64,000 nucleotides of DNA from Aurantiacibacter luteus (GCF_001010945.1 NZ_LBHB01000001.1:434001-498000); one strand, 5' to 3'. Shown: positions 8,372-16,988, numbered from the stretch's first letter. The notes: generated by a model from the sequence alone, not told the origin. A program made the numbers and translations.

Positions 8372-9085
8372 ATGATCCGCTACGCCTTGCCCCTCGCTGC
8401 CGCCGCGATGGCCGCCGTCCCTGCCGCCGCGCAGGTCGAGCAGACTGCCGCCGGACCCGTGGTCGAGCTGTCGGTGAACGAGAACGTCTCGGTCGACCCC
8501 GACATTGCGAACATTTCCGCCGGCGTCACCACTCAGGGCATGACGGCCGAGGCGGCGCTGAGCGACAACACCGCGCTGATGGAGCGCCTGATCGCCGAGA
8601 TCGAACGGCTCGGCATCGACGAGGACGATATCCAGACCAGCGGCGTCAACGTGAACCCGCAGTACGAGTGGGACGAAGCGACGCGCGCCCAGCGCTTTAC
8701 CGGCTATCAGGTGTCAAACCGGGTGCAGCTGGTGGTACGCGACATCGCCCGCACGGGGCGCGTGCTCGATGCGCTGGTGCGCGTAGGGGCGACCGACCTC
8801 GGCGGCATCGGCTGGGGCGTGGACGATCCCGCCCCGGCACAGGACCAGGCCCGCACCACCGCTTTTGCCACCGGGCGCAACCGCGCGCTGAATTACGCGC
8901 GCATGGCGGGCTATTCCGACGTGCGCCTGCTGCGGGTGAGCGAGGCCTTTACCGCGGGACGGCCCATGCCGATGTACGACCAGGCCATACAGGTGACCGC
9001 GGCCAGAAGCGAATCCGTGCCGGTACGCCCCGGTCAGGTGCAGACCGGCATCACCGTCAACCTGACCTACGAGATGGTGCGCTAG
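8372..9085 (+). CDS. SIMPL (DUF541) domain periplasmic protein
   Basis: 237 aa; the ATG at 8372 has a CAGGAG ribosome-binding site 8 nt upstream. A cleavable signal peptide ends about residue 21 (AAVPAAAQ). The mature part has the SIMPL/DUF541 pattern: VSVDPDIANISAGVTTQGMT, ALSDNTALMERLIAEIE and GYQVSNRVQLVVRD. Members are secreted or outer-membrane-associated proteins of poorly defined role, often linked to stress tolerance. A GGAAC-N17-CGTA sequence at 8295-8320 resembles an EcfG (general stress sigma) promoter with one mismatch. Confidence 0.88.
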   Translation: MIRYALPLAAAAMAAVPAAAQVEQTAAGPVVELSVNENVSVDPDIANISAGVTTQGMTAEAALSDNTALMERLIAEIERLGIDEDDIQTSGVNVNPQYEWDEATRAQRFTGYQVSNRVQLVVRDIARTGRVLDALVRVGATDLGGIGWGVDDPAPAQDQARTTAFATGRNRALNYARMAGYSDVRLLRVSEAFTAGRPMPMYDQAIQVTAARSESVPVRPGQVQTGITVNLTYEMVR

Positions 9086-9160
9086 GGCCCAACCTTAACG
9101 CAGGGGCGGCGAGCGTATTCACGGGTTGTTCAATGCCCGGCGTTTAGGCACACAGGCATC

Positions 9161-9478
9161 GTGAAAAAGCTCGCCGCCCTTCTTGCCGCAACGGCATTCG
9201 CAGCATCGCTGTCCGCCGCGCCTGCGCAGGCGCAGGAGCGTGGCTTCGATCGCGGCGACCAGGCCAATGCCCGCGCCGAAATGGCCGCGGGCCGCAACAT
9301 GCCGATCCGCGACATCGAGCGACGGATCATCCCGCAGATGCGCGCCGACGACGAGTATATCGGCTTCGAATACGATTCGAGCGCGCAGGCCTATCGTCTC
9401 AAGTTCATCCGCGCCGGGCGCATGATCTGGGTCGACGTAGACGCGCAGACCGCGCGTATCCTGCGCGTCTCGCGCTGA
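9161..9478 (+). CDS. PepSY-like periplasmic protein
   Basis: 105 aa with a GTG start at 9161 and a clear signal peptide (KKLAALLAATAFAASLSAAP, cleavage after AQA). The mature part has PIRDIERRIIPQMRADDEYIG, FEYDSSAQAYRLKFIRAG and WVDVDAQTARILRVSR, the layout of a single PepSY repeat. PepSY proteins are periplasmic and often neighbour two-component systems, where they may modulate the sensor. The response regulator starts 102 nt downstream on the same strand, so this could be an input or target of that system. Confidence 0.8.
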   Translation: MKKLAALLAATAFAASLSAAPAQAQERGFDRGDQANARAEMAAGRNMPIRDIERRIIPQMRADDEYIGFEYDSSAQAYRLKFIRAGRMIWVDVDAQTARILRVSR

Positions 9479-9580
9479 GCGCCCGCCACCATTCCCATCC
9501 CCACCGGAAACCCGCGCGCCCGTTGACGCGTTCATGTTCGAGGCGCATTTCCGTTCGCGCACGATAACAGGGATTTCTGG

Positions 9581-10258
9581 ATGCGAATTCTGATTGTGGA
9601 GGACGAGCCCACGCTCGGCCAGCAGCTCAAGTCGACGCTGGAGCAGAACGGCTATGCCGTCGACCTCAGCACCGATGGCGAGGACGGGCATTTCCTCGGG
9701 AGCACCGAGGAATACGATGCCGCCATTCTCGACCTCGGCCTGCCGGAGATCGACGGGCTCACCGTGCTCGGCATGTGGCGCAAGGAGAAGCGCAATTTCC
9801 CCGTGCTGGTACTGACCGCCCGCGATTCGTGGAGCGACAAGGTCGCGGGCCTCGATGCCGGCGCGGACGATTATCTTGCCAAGCCGTTCCAGACCGAGGA
9901 GTTGATCGCCCGCCTGCGCGCGCTGATCCGCCGCGCCAGCGGCAACGCTTCGAGCGAATTGACGGCTGGCCCCGTGCGGCTGGACACGCGTTCGGGCCGC
10001 GTCACGCTGGCCGGAGAGCCGGTCAAGCTGACGGCGCAGGAATACAAGCTGCTGAGCTACCTGATGCACCACAAGGGCAAGGTCGTCAGCCGCACCGAGC
10101 TGATCGAGCATATCTACGACCAGGATTTCGACCGTGATTCGAATACGATCGAAGTCTTCGTCACGCGAATTCGCAAGAAACTCGGCGCAGATGTGATAAC
10201 GACGATCCGTGGCCTCGGTTACAGCCTCGACGACCCCGACGAAGCTCCGCGCGAATAA
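9581..10258 (+). CDS. OmpR/PhoP-family response regulator
   Basis: 225 aa. The receiver domain (1-115) has the acidic pair EDE at 7-9, phosphoacceptor Asp51 in AAILDLGLPEIDG, Thr in VLVLTARD, and Lys in YLAKPF. The winged-helix DNA-binding domain (about 125-220) has TAQEYKLLSYLMHHKGKVVS and RDSNTIEVFVTRIRKKLG. It resembles the PhoP/QseB branch. The histidine kinase frame begins within its last codons, so the pair is translationally coupled. It should activate or repress genes in response to the kinase; neighbouring PepSY and lipoprotein genes are plausible targets. Confidence 0.95.
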   Translation: MRILIVEDEPTLGQQLKSTLEQNGYAVDLSTDGEDGHFLGSTEEYDAAILDLGLPEIDGLTVLGMWRKEKRNFPVLVLTARDSWSDKVAGLDAGADDYLAKPFQTEELIARLRALIRRASGNASSELTAGPVRLDTRSGRVTLAGEPVKLTAQEYKLLSYLMHHKGKVVSRTELIEHIYDQDFDRDSNTIEVFVTRIRKKLGADVITTIRGLGYSLDDPDEAPRE

Positions 10259-11684
10259 GCGTTCAGAAGCGGAGGCGGAACGCGCCACCACCGAGGCCGA
10301 AGCCGCGGTGGAGGCAGCCGCGCGCAACGTGACGGCGCCGCATACCGGCAGCCTGTCCCGGCGCATGATGCTGATCGCCGCGGTTTGGATCGTGGTGCTG
10401 TTGAGCTTCGGCGGGGTGGCGCTCGACCGGGTGTTGACCAACCAGCTGAGAAGCGAATTCGACAGCCGGATGCTCATCCCGCTGAACGCCATGCTGCGCT
10501 CGGCCGACCTCGATCCGTTCGGGGATGTCTATTTCAACTCGATTCTGGGCGACCAGAACTACCTCGAGCCGGGCAGCGGATCCTACTGGCAGATCAGCGG
10601 GGAGGGGCACCAACCCTATCCCTCGCGCAGCCTGTGGGACGACCGGCTGGAGGTGCGCGACGTGATCGCCGCCGAGCCGATCTTCTACGACAGCGACCAG
10701 TTCCCTGACGAGCCGCTGCGCATGGTGCAGCGCACGATCCAGTTGCCCGGCAGCGACGTGCAGTGGCAGTTCGTGGTGGCGCAGAGCCGGGCGAGCCTCG
10801 ACGAGCAACGCGCGACTGTCCGCGGCACGCTGATCTGGGCCTTTGCCATCCTCGGCATCGGCCTCTTCCTGATCACGGCGGCGCAGACCTGGTATGGCCT
10901 CGGACCGCTGCGCCGCATCCGCAGCGCCATCGTGCGGATGCGCACTACCGGCACCAACCGCGTCACCGAGCCGCTGCCCCTCGAGGTTCAGCCGATGGTG
11001 GAGGAGCTGAATGCCCTGCTCGCCCACTCGGAAAGGCAGGCGGAGGAGGCGCGCACGCACGCGGGCAATCTCGCCCATGCGCTCAAGACCCCGCTGACCG
11101 TGCTCAACAATGCCGCCCATGCCCACGCGCCCGACCTCGACGAGACCGTGCTGCGCGAGGCGGACACCATGCAGCGCCACGTCGATCACCACCTCGCCAG
11201 GGCAAGGGCGGTGGGTCGGCGGGCCACGGGCCTGTCCCGCACCGTCGCGATGGAGAGCGCCGAGGGCGTGGAACGCGCGGTCTCGCGGCTCTACCAGCAC
11301 GTCCGCTTCGCCCTCACCGGTTCGCGCACGAGCGAGGTGGCGATGGAGCGGCAAGACCTCGACGAACTTCTCGGCAACCTGATCGAGAATGCCGCCAAGT
11401 ACGGTGGTGGCAGCGTATTCGTCACCATCGATGCCGAACCAGGTCGCGACGAATGTGTGATCTGGATCGAGGACGACGGCATGGGCATCCCCGAAAAGGA
11501 TCGCGGTGCGATTTTCGGGCGCGGGGCGCGGCTGGACACCGGCAAGCCCGGCACCGGCCTCGGCCTCGCCATCGTGCGCGACGTGGCGGAGATCTATGGC
11601 GGCACCGTCGATCTGGGCGAGAGCGAGGACCTTGGCGGCCTGCTGGTGAAGCTGATCCTGCCGCGCGCGCCGAGCGCGGGCTGA
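10209..11684 (+). CDS. Sensor histidine kinase (PhoQ/QseC-type)
   Basis: 491 aa if translation starts at the GTG at 10209, 50 nt inside the response regulator gene; in-frame GTGs at 10308 and 10329 are alternatives. Membrane helix 1 is about 54-72, a periplasmic loop of about 130 residues senses the signal, helix 2 is about 207-226, then a HAMP region. The H-box is LAHALKTPLTVL with His about 290. The ATPase domain has N-box NLIENAAKYGG, G1 IEDDGMGIP and G2 GTGLGLAI. It autophosphorylates and passes phosphate to the upstream regulator. The N-terminal extension is Ala/Glu-rich and poorly supported. Confidence 0.93.
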   Translation: MASVTASTTPTKLRANKRSEAEAERATTEAEAAVEAAARNVTAPHTGSLSRRMMLIAAVWIVVLLSFGGVALDRVLTNQLRSEFDSRMLIPLNAMLRSADLDPFGDVYFNSILGDQNYLEPGSGSYWQISGEGHQPYPSRSLWDDRLEVRDVIAAEPIFYDSDQFPDEPLRMVQRTIQLPGSDVQWQFVVAQSRASLDEQRATVRGTLIWAFAILGIGLFLITAAQTWYGLGPLRRIRSAIVRMRTTGTNRVTEPLPLEVQPMVEELNALLAHSERQAEEARTHAGNLAHALKTPLTVLNNAAHAHAPDLDETVLREADTMQRHVDHHLARARAVGRRATGLSRTVAMESAEGVERAVSRLYQHVRFALTGSRTSEVAMERQDLDELLGNLIENAAKYGGGSVFVTIDAEPGRDECVIWIEDDGMGIPEKDRGAIFGRGARLDTGKPGTGLGLAIVRDVAEIYGGTVDLGESEDLGGLLVKLILPRAPSAG

Positions 11685-11774
11685 CGATGAAGCGGGCACT
11701 GGCCGCGTTCAGTCGCGGTGCAGCTAGCTTGCTCTAAGCCCGCCTGCATAAAGGCAAATTATCGGAGAGAGACC

Positions 11775-12536
11775 ATGACGACGCGCTTTACGGGCGTTGT
11801 CCTCGCCACTGCGGCAGCGCTGGGGCTGGGGGCCTGCACCACCTACGACGAATACGGCTATCCGTCCTCGACCGTCTCGGTCGGCGTGGGGATCGGCTCG
11901 GGCTATGGCGGGTACGGGGGCTATGGCTCGCGTTACGGTTATGGCTACGACGATTACTACGGCTGGTACGACGACTACTATTATCCGGGCATCGGATATT
12001 ACATCTACGACCGCTACGGCTCACGCTATCGCTGGTCGGACCGCCATCGCCACTACTGGGAGCAGCGCCGCCGCGGCCACCGCGACTATCGCGCGCACTG
12101 GGACGGCTACGACGGCCCGCATCGCTATGCCGACATGCCCCGCTATCGCGATTACCAGCGCGGCTATCAGGGCGACAGGCGGGGTGAATGGCAAGGCCGC
12201 GATCAGCGCCGCGACGGCGGCTGGCAAGGCCGCGACCAGCGTCGTGGCGACCCGCGGGCCGGCAATTATTCCGGGCGCCCCGATCGTGGCGGAGAGCGCC
12301 GCGGGGATTGGAGCGGCAGGCGTGGCGACAATGCACAAGGCCAGCAACGCGCCGCTCCGCCACAGGCCGCCCCCCCGCCCCGGCAGGCCCGGCCGGAACG
12401 CGCGCAGCAGCAGGCTCGTCCCGAACGCGCCCAGGAGCAGCAGGCCCGTCCGCAGCAAGAGCGCGTTCGCCCGCAGCGTGGCCAGCCGGCGCGCGACCGC
12501 AGCGACAGGTCGCGGCCGGAGCGCCAGCCTGATTGA
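11775..12536 (+). CDS. Tyr/Gly/Arg-rich outer-envelope lipoprotein, function unknown
   Basis: 253 aa; the ATG at 11775 follows GGAGAGAG. A lipoprotein signal peptide ends in LGLGAC, with lipidated Cys at residue 21. The N-terminal third is Tyr/Gly-rich, the middle His/Arg/Tyr-rich with a duplicated WQGRDQRR unit, and the C-terminal 60 residues are Gln/Arg/Pro low-complexity (QQARPERAQ repeats). No enzyme motif is visible. It recalls RcnB-like secreted proteins of sphingomonads in composition, but the conserved RcnB end is not seen. It lies 90 nt after the histidine kinase gene and might belong to its regulon. Confidence 0.75.
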   Translation: MTTRFTGVVLATAAALGLGACTTYDEYGYPSSTVSVGVGIGSGYGGYGGYGSRYGYGYDDYYGWYDDYYYPGIGYYIYDRYGSRYRWSDRHRHYWEQRRRGHRDYRAHWDGYDGPHRYADMPRYRDYQRGYQGDRRGEWQGRDQRRDGGWQGRDQRRGDPRAGNYSGRPDRGGERRGDWSGRRGDNAQGQQRAAPPQAAPPPRQARPERAQQQARPERAQEQQARPQQERVRPQRGQPARDRSDRSRPERQPD

Positions 12537-12564
12537 TGCCCGGCCCACGACCGGCGCGCCGCCG

Positions 12565-12864
12565 TCAGATTTGGCGCGCCTGGTTGTGGTGCCGGATCAC
12601 CTCGTCGATGACGAAGCGGATGAACTTCTCGCTGAACTCGGGGTCGAGATCGGCCTCGCTGGCGAGCTGCCGCAGCCGTTCGATCTGCGCCGCCTCGCGG
12701 CCCGGATCGGCGGGCGGCAAACGCTTCTCCGCCTTGTAGGCCCCCACCGCCTGGGTGATCCTGAAGCGTTCGGCCAGCATGTGGATCAGCGCTGCATCGA
12801 TGTTGTCGATGCTCTTGCGATAGCTGGCGAGCTGCGGGTCGGCGGGTGTCGGACTGTCGGTCAT
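12565..12864 (-). CDS. Chorismate mutase (AroQ class)
   Basis: 99 aa from the ATG at 12864. An all-helical AroQ-type mutase converts chorismate to prephenate in phenylalanine/tyrosine synthesis. Seen: YRKSIDNIDAALIHMLAERF with the conserved Arg and Asp-Asn/Leu helix, KAEKRLPPADPGREAAQIERL with the active-site Lys and Arg, and a third helix ending IRFVIDEVIRHHNQ. It is a stand-alone monofunctional enzyme without the prephenate dehydratase domain. It converges with the lipoprotein gene and is divergent from the polyprenyl synthase gene 65 nt away. Confidence 0.9.
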   Translation of the reverse strand: MTDSPTPADPQLASYRKSIDNIDAALIHMLAERFRITQAVGAYKAEKRLPPADPGREAAQIERLRQLASEADLDPEFSEKFIRFVIDEVIRHHNQARQI

Positions 12865-12929
12865 CGCCGACTCAATGCGGCAGAACTGCGCGCTTGCCAA
12901 GCAGCCGCCGCGCCCCCATGGCGGGCGGC

Positions 12930-13952
12930 ATGAGCGACAACGTCGTCCCCATCAAGCGTGGCGCCGATGCGGGCCCACCCAGCCTGTCGCCCATCCTGTC
13001 GCTGACAGCGACGCAGATGAACGCGGTAAACGCCATCATCCTAGACCGGATGCAGAGCGAGATCCCGCTCATCCCCGCGCTCGCAGGGCACCTCATCGCG
13101 GGCGGCGGCAAGCGGATGCGCCCGATGCTGACCCTCGCCGGGGCCGAGGTGGTGGGTTACCAGGGCACGCGCCATCACAAGCTCTCCGCCGCGGTCGAGT
13201 TCATCCATACCGCCACCCTGCTACACGACGACGTGGTCGATGGCAGCGAGACGCGGCGCGGCAAGGAAGCGGCCAACATCGTCTTCGGCAATCCGGCCAC
13301 CGTGCTGGTCGGCGATTTTCTGTTCAGTCGCGCGTTTGAGCTGATGGTGGAGGACGGCAGCCTGCGCGTGCTGAAGATCCTCAGTTCCGCCAGCGCCATC
13401 ATTGCCCAGGGCGAGGTCGACCAACTGACCGCGCAGCGCCGGATCGAGACGAGCGAGGAGCGCTATCTCCACATCATCGGCGCCAAGACCGCCGCGCTGT
13501 TCGCCGCCGCCAGCCGTATCGCCGCCGTAGTGGCCGAACGGCCCGAGGCGGAGGAGAAGGCATTGGACGATTACGGGCGCAATCTCGGCATCGCCTTCCA
13601 GCTGGTGGACGATGCGATCGACTACGATTCCGATGCCGCCGAAATGGGCAAGGACCGCGGCGACGATTTCCGCGAGGGCAAGATGACGCTGCCCGTCATC
13701 CTCGCCTACGCTCGCGGCGACGCGGAGGAACGGCGTTTCTGGCAGGACGCCATCGCCGGTTTCGCCAACGAGGATGCAGACCTCGCTCGCGCGGTGGATC
13801 TCATCCGCAAACACGACTGCGTCACCGCCACCCGCGACCGTGCCCGCCACTTCGCCGACCGCGCCTGCGACGCACTCAGCGTCTTCCCCGACAGCGCGGC
13901 AAGGCGCGCCATGGTCGAGGCGGCCCGGTTCGCCGTGGCGCGGGGGTACTGA
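12930..13952 (+). CDS. Long-chain polyprenyl diphosphate synthase
   Basis: 340 aa from the ATG at 12930 (an ATG four codons upstream is possible). It condenses isopentenyl diphosphate units onto an allylic primer to make the ubiquinone side chain. The first Asp-rich motif is LLHDDVVDGSETRRG and the second QLVDDAIDYDSD; GGGKRMRP binds the substrate. The small Ala five residues ahead of the first Asp pair permits long products, consistent with octa- to decaprenyl chains; decaprenyl (Q-10) is usual in sphingomonads. The following hrpB starts 8 nt downstream. Confidence 0.93.
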   Translation: MSDNVVPIKRGADAGPPSLSPILSLTATQMNAVNAIILDRMQSEIPLIPALAGHLIAGGGKRMRPMLTLAGAEVVGYQGTRHHKLSAAVEFIHTATLLHDDVVDGSETRRGKEAANIVFGNPATVLVGDFLFSRAFELMVEDGSLRVLKILSSASAIIAQGEVDQLTAQRRIETSEERYLHIIGAKTAALFAAASRIAAVVAERPEAEEKALDDYGRNLGIAFQLVDDAIDYDSDAAEMGKDRGDDFREGKMTLPVILAYARGDAEERRFWQDAIAGFANEDADLARAVDLIRKHDCVTATRDRARHFADRACDALSVFPDSAARRAMVEAARFAVARGY

Positions 13953-13960
13953 CGCGGCGC

Positions 13961-16447
13961 GTGTCCGCCGACCTTCCCATTCACGCCGTCCTGCCCGACC
14001 TGCTCTCAAACTTGCGCGCAGGCAGCTCCGCCGTGCTCGTCGCGCCGCCGGGGGCGGGCAAGACCACGGCGGTCGCGCCAGCCTTGCTGGACGAGCCCTG
14101 GTGCGGCGGCGAGATCGTCGTCACCTCGCCCCGCCGGGTCGCCGCGCGCGCGGCGGCCGAGCGGATGGCGCACACGCTGGGGGAGAGCGTGGGCGAGCGG
14201 GTGGGCTACCTCTCGCGCCTCGACAGCCGCAGGGGCGCCCGCATCAATGTCGTGACCGAAGCGATCCTGGTGAACCGCCTGATGGAGGACCAGGAGCTTT
14301 CGGGCGTCTCCGCCCTCCTTCTCGACGAAGCGCACGAGCGCCACCTCGACAGCGATCTCGCGCTGGCCCTGGCGCTGGAGACCCAAGGCGTGCTGCGGCC
14401 GGACCTCAGGGTATGCGTGATGAGCGCCACCATCGACGGTGCGCGGTTTGCTCGCCTCATGGCCGATGCGCCGGTGATCGAGAGCGAGGGCCGCGCGCAT
14501 CCGCTGCGCATCGAATGGCTCGGCGCCTCGCCGGAGAAGCGGATCGAGGAGGCGATGACCTCCACCGTCCTCCACGCCTGCCGCGAAGAGGAGGGCGATA
14601 TTCTTGCCTTCCTGCCCGGCGTCGGCGAGATCGAACGGGTCCGCGAACGCCTAGCCCAGCGCCTGCCGAATACGCCGATCCTGCCGCTGCACGGGCAGGT
14701 CGAACCAATTGCCCAGCGCGCTGCCATTCGCCGCGATCCCGAAGGACGGCGCAGGATCGTGCTCGCCACCAGCATCGCCGAGACTTCGCTGACGCTCGAC
14801 GGCGTGAGCGTGGTGGTCGACAGCGGCCTTGCGCGACACGCCGAATTCGACCGCGCGGCGGGCACCACGCACCTCGTCACTCGCCGCGCGAGCCGGGCGG
14901 CGGCGGCGCAGCGGGCGGGGCGTGCGGCGCGCCAGGGGCCGGGCGTCGCCTACCGCCTGTGGGAGGAAGGCGGCCACGCCGGGCGGCCGGAGTTCGACAC
15001 GCCGGAGATGCTCACAGCGGACCTCGCGCCGCTGGTGCTCGGCCTTGCGCGCTGGGGCGTGGGCGATCCGGCCAGCCTGCAATGGCTCGACGCGCCGCCC
15101 GAGCCCTCGCTCGCCAGCGCGCGCTCGCGGCTGGAGGCACTTGGTGCGCTGGATGCGGGCGGGTTGACGGAGAAAGGCGCGCGCATCGCGGCGCTGCCTA
15201 TGGAGCCCTGGCAGGCCGCGATGCTGCTCGCCGGAGTGGGGGCGGGGGAAGCGCTGCTGGCGGCGAAGCTCGCGGTGCTTTTGCAGGAGCGCGGGCTGGG
15301 CGGGCGCTCGGAAGACCTCGAGGCGCGGCTTCTGCGCTGGGACGGCGACCGTTCGGCTCGGGCGAAGGCCGCGCTAAGACTGGCGGAAAGGTGGGCGCGG
15401 CAAGCCACAAATATCACCGCTCATGCTGAGCTTGTCGAAGCATCGTCGTTCTCTTTTGATGCGGGCGATAACAAAAGCGGTCCTTCGACAAGCTCAGGAC
15501 GAGCGAGGATTGGGGCCGGTACCTTGATCGCAGCCGGGCGGCCCGACATGCTGGCCAGGCGACGCGATGCCTCGGGCGAGAACTGGGCCTCGGCGGGCGG
15601 GCGCGGTTACGTGCTCGATGCGGCTTCACCGCTCGCGCGCGCCGAGTGGCTCGCCATCGGCGACGCACAGGGGCAGGCGAAGGGCGCGCGGATCACCGCC
15701 GCCGCCGCGATCACGCAGGCGGAGGCCGAGCGGCATCTCGGCCACCTGATTGAGACTCGCACCGTGGCGCGCTGGAACGAGGGCGAGGGCCGGGTCGAGG
15801 CGCGGCGCGAACGACGGCTGGGCGCGATCACGCTCGCCAGCGGACCCGACCCCGACCCGGACCCGCAAGCGCTTGTGGACATACTTGTGCAAAAGGCAGT
15901 GGAGCGGCTGGGGACAATACTCCCCGGCGGATTCCTCGCCCGCGCCCGGTTCGCCGGTTTGCCTCTTGACGAGGGCACACTGGCACAGCGGGCCGACGAA
16001 TGGCTGAGCCCATTGCTCGCGGGTCGCCGCGACCTCGACCTGCCGCCCGCGCGCTATGCCGAAGCGGCGCTGAACCTGCTGTCTTGGGAGGAGCGTCAGC
16101 GCCTCGACGCCGCGGCCCCGCGCCAGTTCGCCAGCCCCGCGGGCACCAGCCACGCTATTGATTATGCCGCCGACGATGCGCCGAGCGTGGAGGTGCGGGT
16201 GCAGGCTCTGTTCGGGCTCGACCGGCACCCGATGATCGGCTCGACACCCTTGCTGCTCAAGCTGACCGACCCCGGCGGCAAGCCCATGCAGGCGACCCGC
16301 GACCTGTCCGGCTTCTGGCGCGGATCGTGGGACGATGTGAAGAAGGCCGGAAAGGGTCGCTATCCCAAACACCGCTGGCCCGACGAGCCATGGGACGAGG
16401 CGCCCAGTCTCAAGACGAAAAACGCCTTCAAAAAAGCGGGCGGGTGA
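13961..16447 (+). CDS. hrpB: ATP-dependent helicase HrpB
   Basis: 828 aa with a GTG start at 13961. DEAH-box helicase: Walker A LVAPPGAGKTTAV, motif II LLLDEAHERHLDSD, motif III MSATIDG, motif VI AAAQRAGRAARQGPG. The C-terminal HrpB-specific region ends with LSGFWRGSWDDVKK and YPKHRWPDEPW, the family hallmark. About 29 residues around position 487-515 come from an inserted palindromic repeat that keeps the frame open. The DNA-level element is listed separately. Its RNA substrate is not known; bacterial HrpB is usually dispensable. It shares a strand with the preceding prenyl synthase gene. Confidence 0.95.
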   Translation: MSADLPIHAVLPDLLSNLRAGSSAVLVAPPGAGKTTAVAPALLDEPWCGGEIVVTSPRRVAARAAAERMAHTLGESVGERVGYLSRLDSRRGARINVVTEAILVNRLMEDQELSGVSALLLDEAHERHLDSDLALALALETQGVLRPDLRVCVMSATIDGARFARLMADAPVIESEGRAHPLRIEWLGASPEKRIEEAMTSTVLHACREEEGDILAFLPGVGEIERVRERLAQRLPNTPILPLHGQVEPIAQRAAIRRDPEGRRRIVLATSIAETSLTLDGVSVVVDSGLARHAEFDRAAGTTHLVTRRASRAAAAQRAGRAARQGPGVAYRLWEEGGHAGRPEFDTPEMLTADLAPLVLGLARWGVGDPASLQWLDAPPEPSLASARSRLEALGALDAGGLTEKGARIAALPMEPWQAAMLLAGVGAGEALLAAKLAVLLQERGLGGRSEDLEARLLRWDGDRSARAKAALRLAERWARQATNITAHAELVEASSFSFDAGDNKSGPSTSSGRARIGAGTLIAAGRPDMLARRRDASGENWASAGGRGYVLDAASPLARAEWLAIGDAQGQAKGARITAAAAITQAEAERHLGHLIETRTVARWNEGEGRVEARRERRLGAITLASGPDPDPDPQALVDILVQKAVERLGTILPGGFLARARFAGLPLDEGTLAQRADEWLSPLLAGRRDLDLPPARYAEAALNLLSWEERQRLDAAAPRQFASPAGTSHAIDYAADDAPSVEVRVQALFGLDRHPMIGSTPLLLKLTDPGGKPMQATRDLSGFWRGSWDDVKKAGKGRYPKHRWPDEPWDEAPSLKTKNAFKKAGG
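15418..15505. repeat. REP-like palindromic element inserted in frame in hrpB
   Basis: The left arm GCTGAGCTTGTCGAAG at 15425-15440 and the right arm CTTCGACAAGCTCAG at 15483-15497 are inverted copies, extended outward by CGCTC/GAGCG. A second copy with the same arms lies at 51220-51313. In hrpB the element is translated as AHAELVEA, a short linker, and GPSTSSGRA without a stop. Such GAGCTTGTCGAAG palindromes are common repetitive elements in sphingomonads; carriage inside a coding frame is less usual. Confidence 0.9.
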
Positions 16448-16462
16448 ATTAGTGGCAAGGCC

Positions 16463-16744
16463 ATGACCGAAGCCCGCATTTACAAGCGCCCGAAGACCGC
16501 CATGCAATCTGGCAAGGCCCTGACCGATCAGTGGGTGCTCGATTTCGTGCCCGCAGAGGCCAAGCGGCCCGATCCGCTGATGGGCTGGGCTGGCAGCGGC
16601 GACACGCGCCAGCAGGTGCAGCTGAAGTTCGCCAGTTGCGAGGCCGCGCAGGCCTATGCCGAGAAGCACGGCATCACCGCGCGTGTCCATACGGTGCCGC
16701 CCAAGAAGCTGAAGATCCAGGCCTACGCCGATAATTTTCGGTAA
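16463..16744 (+). CDS. NADH dehydrogenase accessory subunit, NDUFS4 family (ETC complex I conserved region)
   Basis: 93 aa. The protein has RIYKRPKTAMQSGKA at its N-terminus, WVLDFVPAEAKRPDPLMGW in the core, and AQAYAEKHGI with KIQAYADNF at the end, the signature of the alphaproteobacterial homologue of the mitochondrial complex I 18-kDa subunit. It binds at the peripheral arm of NADH:ubiquinone oxidoreductase and stabilises it. It is separate from the nuo operon, as usual in alphaproteobacteria. The start at 16463 is 15 nt after hrpB. A hairpin-rich repeat follows the stop immediately and may terminate transcription. Confidence 0.9.
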   Translation: MTEARIYKRPKTAMQSGKALTDQWVLDFVPAEAKRPDPLMGWAGSGDTRQQVQLKFASCEAAQAYAEKHGITARVHTVPPKKLKIQAYADNFR

Positions 16745-16745
16745 C

Positions 16746-16855
16746 CTGTTTTCGAGCCCGCCTCCGCGGGCTCGTCCTCGCTATACACACTTCGCTTCGC
16801 TGCGTGCCCGCTGCGGGCGGGCGTTCGCCCTTGCGAGCCTGCGGCTCGAAAACAG
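16746..16855. repeat. 110-bp inverted-repeat element with nested hairpins
   Basis: A perfect 13-bp inverted repeat (CTGTTTTCGAGCC / GGCTCGAAAACAG) bounds 110 bp. Inside are a 9-bp stem CGAGCCCGC-CTCC-GCGGGCTCG at 16753-16774 and smaller GC-rich stems (GAGCC-TGC-GGCTC near the right end). It fills most of the space between the NDUFS4-like gene and the SRP RNA. It could act as a terminator for the upstream gene, but its outer-arm structure looks like a dispersed palindromic element. No open reading frame is inside. Confidence 0.75.
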
Positions 16856-16898
16856 CGTGCTATTGCACTGTCGGGTTTCAGCCGCCATATGCCCGCCC

Positions 16899-16988
16899 GG
16901 GAGTCGGGTGGACGTTCGCGTCTGCTCACCGGGTCAGGGCCGGAAGGCAGCAGCCCAGGTAGATGGCAGCGGGTCGCTCGGCTCCTTT
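16899..16988 (+). ncRNA. ffs: Signal recognition particle RNA, small bacterial type (4.5S)
   Basis: The universally conserved SRP domain IV is present: GGGTCAGGGCCGGAAGGCAG, then CAGCCC, with its GGAA tetraloop at 16941-16945. The outer stem pairs GGAGTCG at 16900-16906 with CGGCTCC at 16979-16985, followed by TTTTT at 16986-16990 as a terminator. The length of about 90 nt fits the small SRP RNA that binds Ffh; its receptor FtsY is at 51331-52254. The 5' end is estimated from the stem. dnaX starts about 50 nt downstream. Confidence 0.92.
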
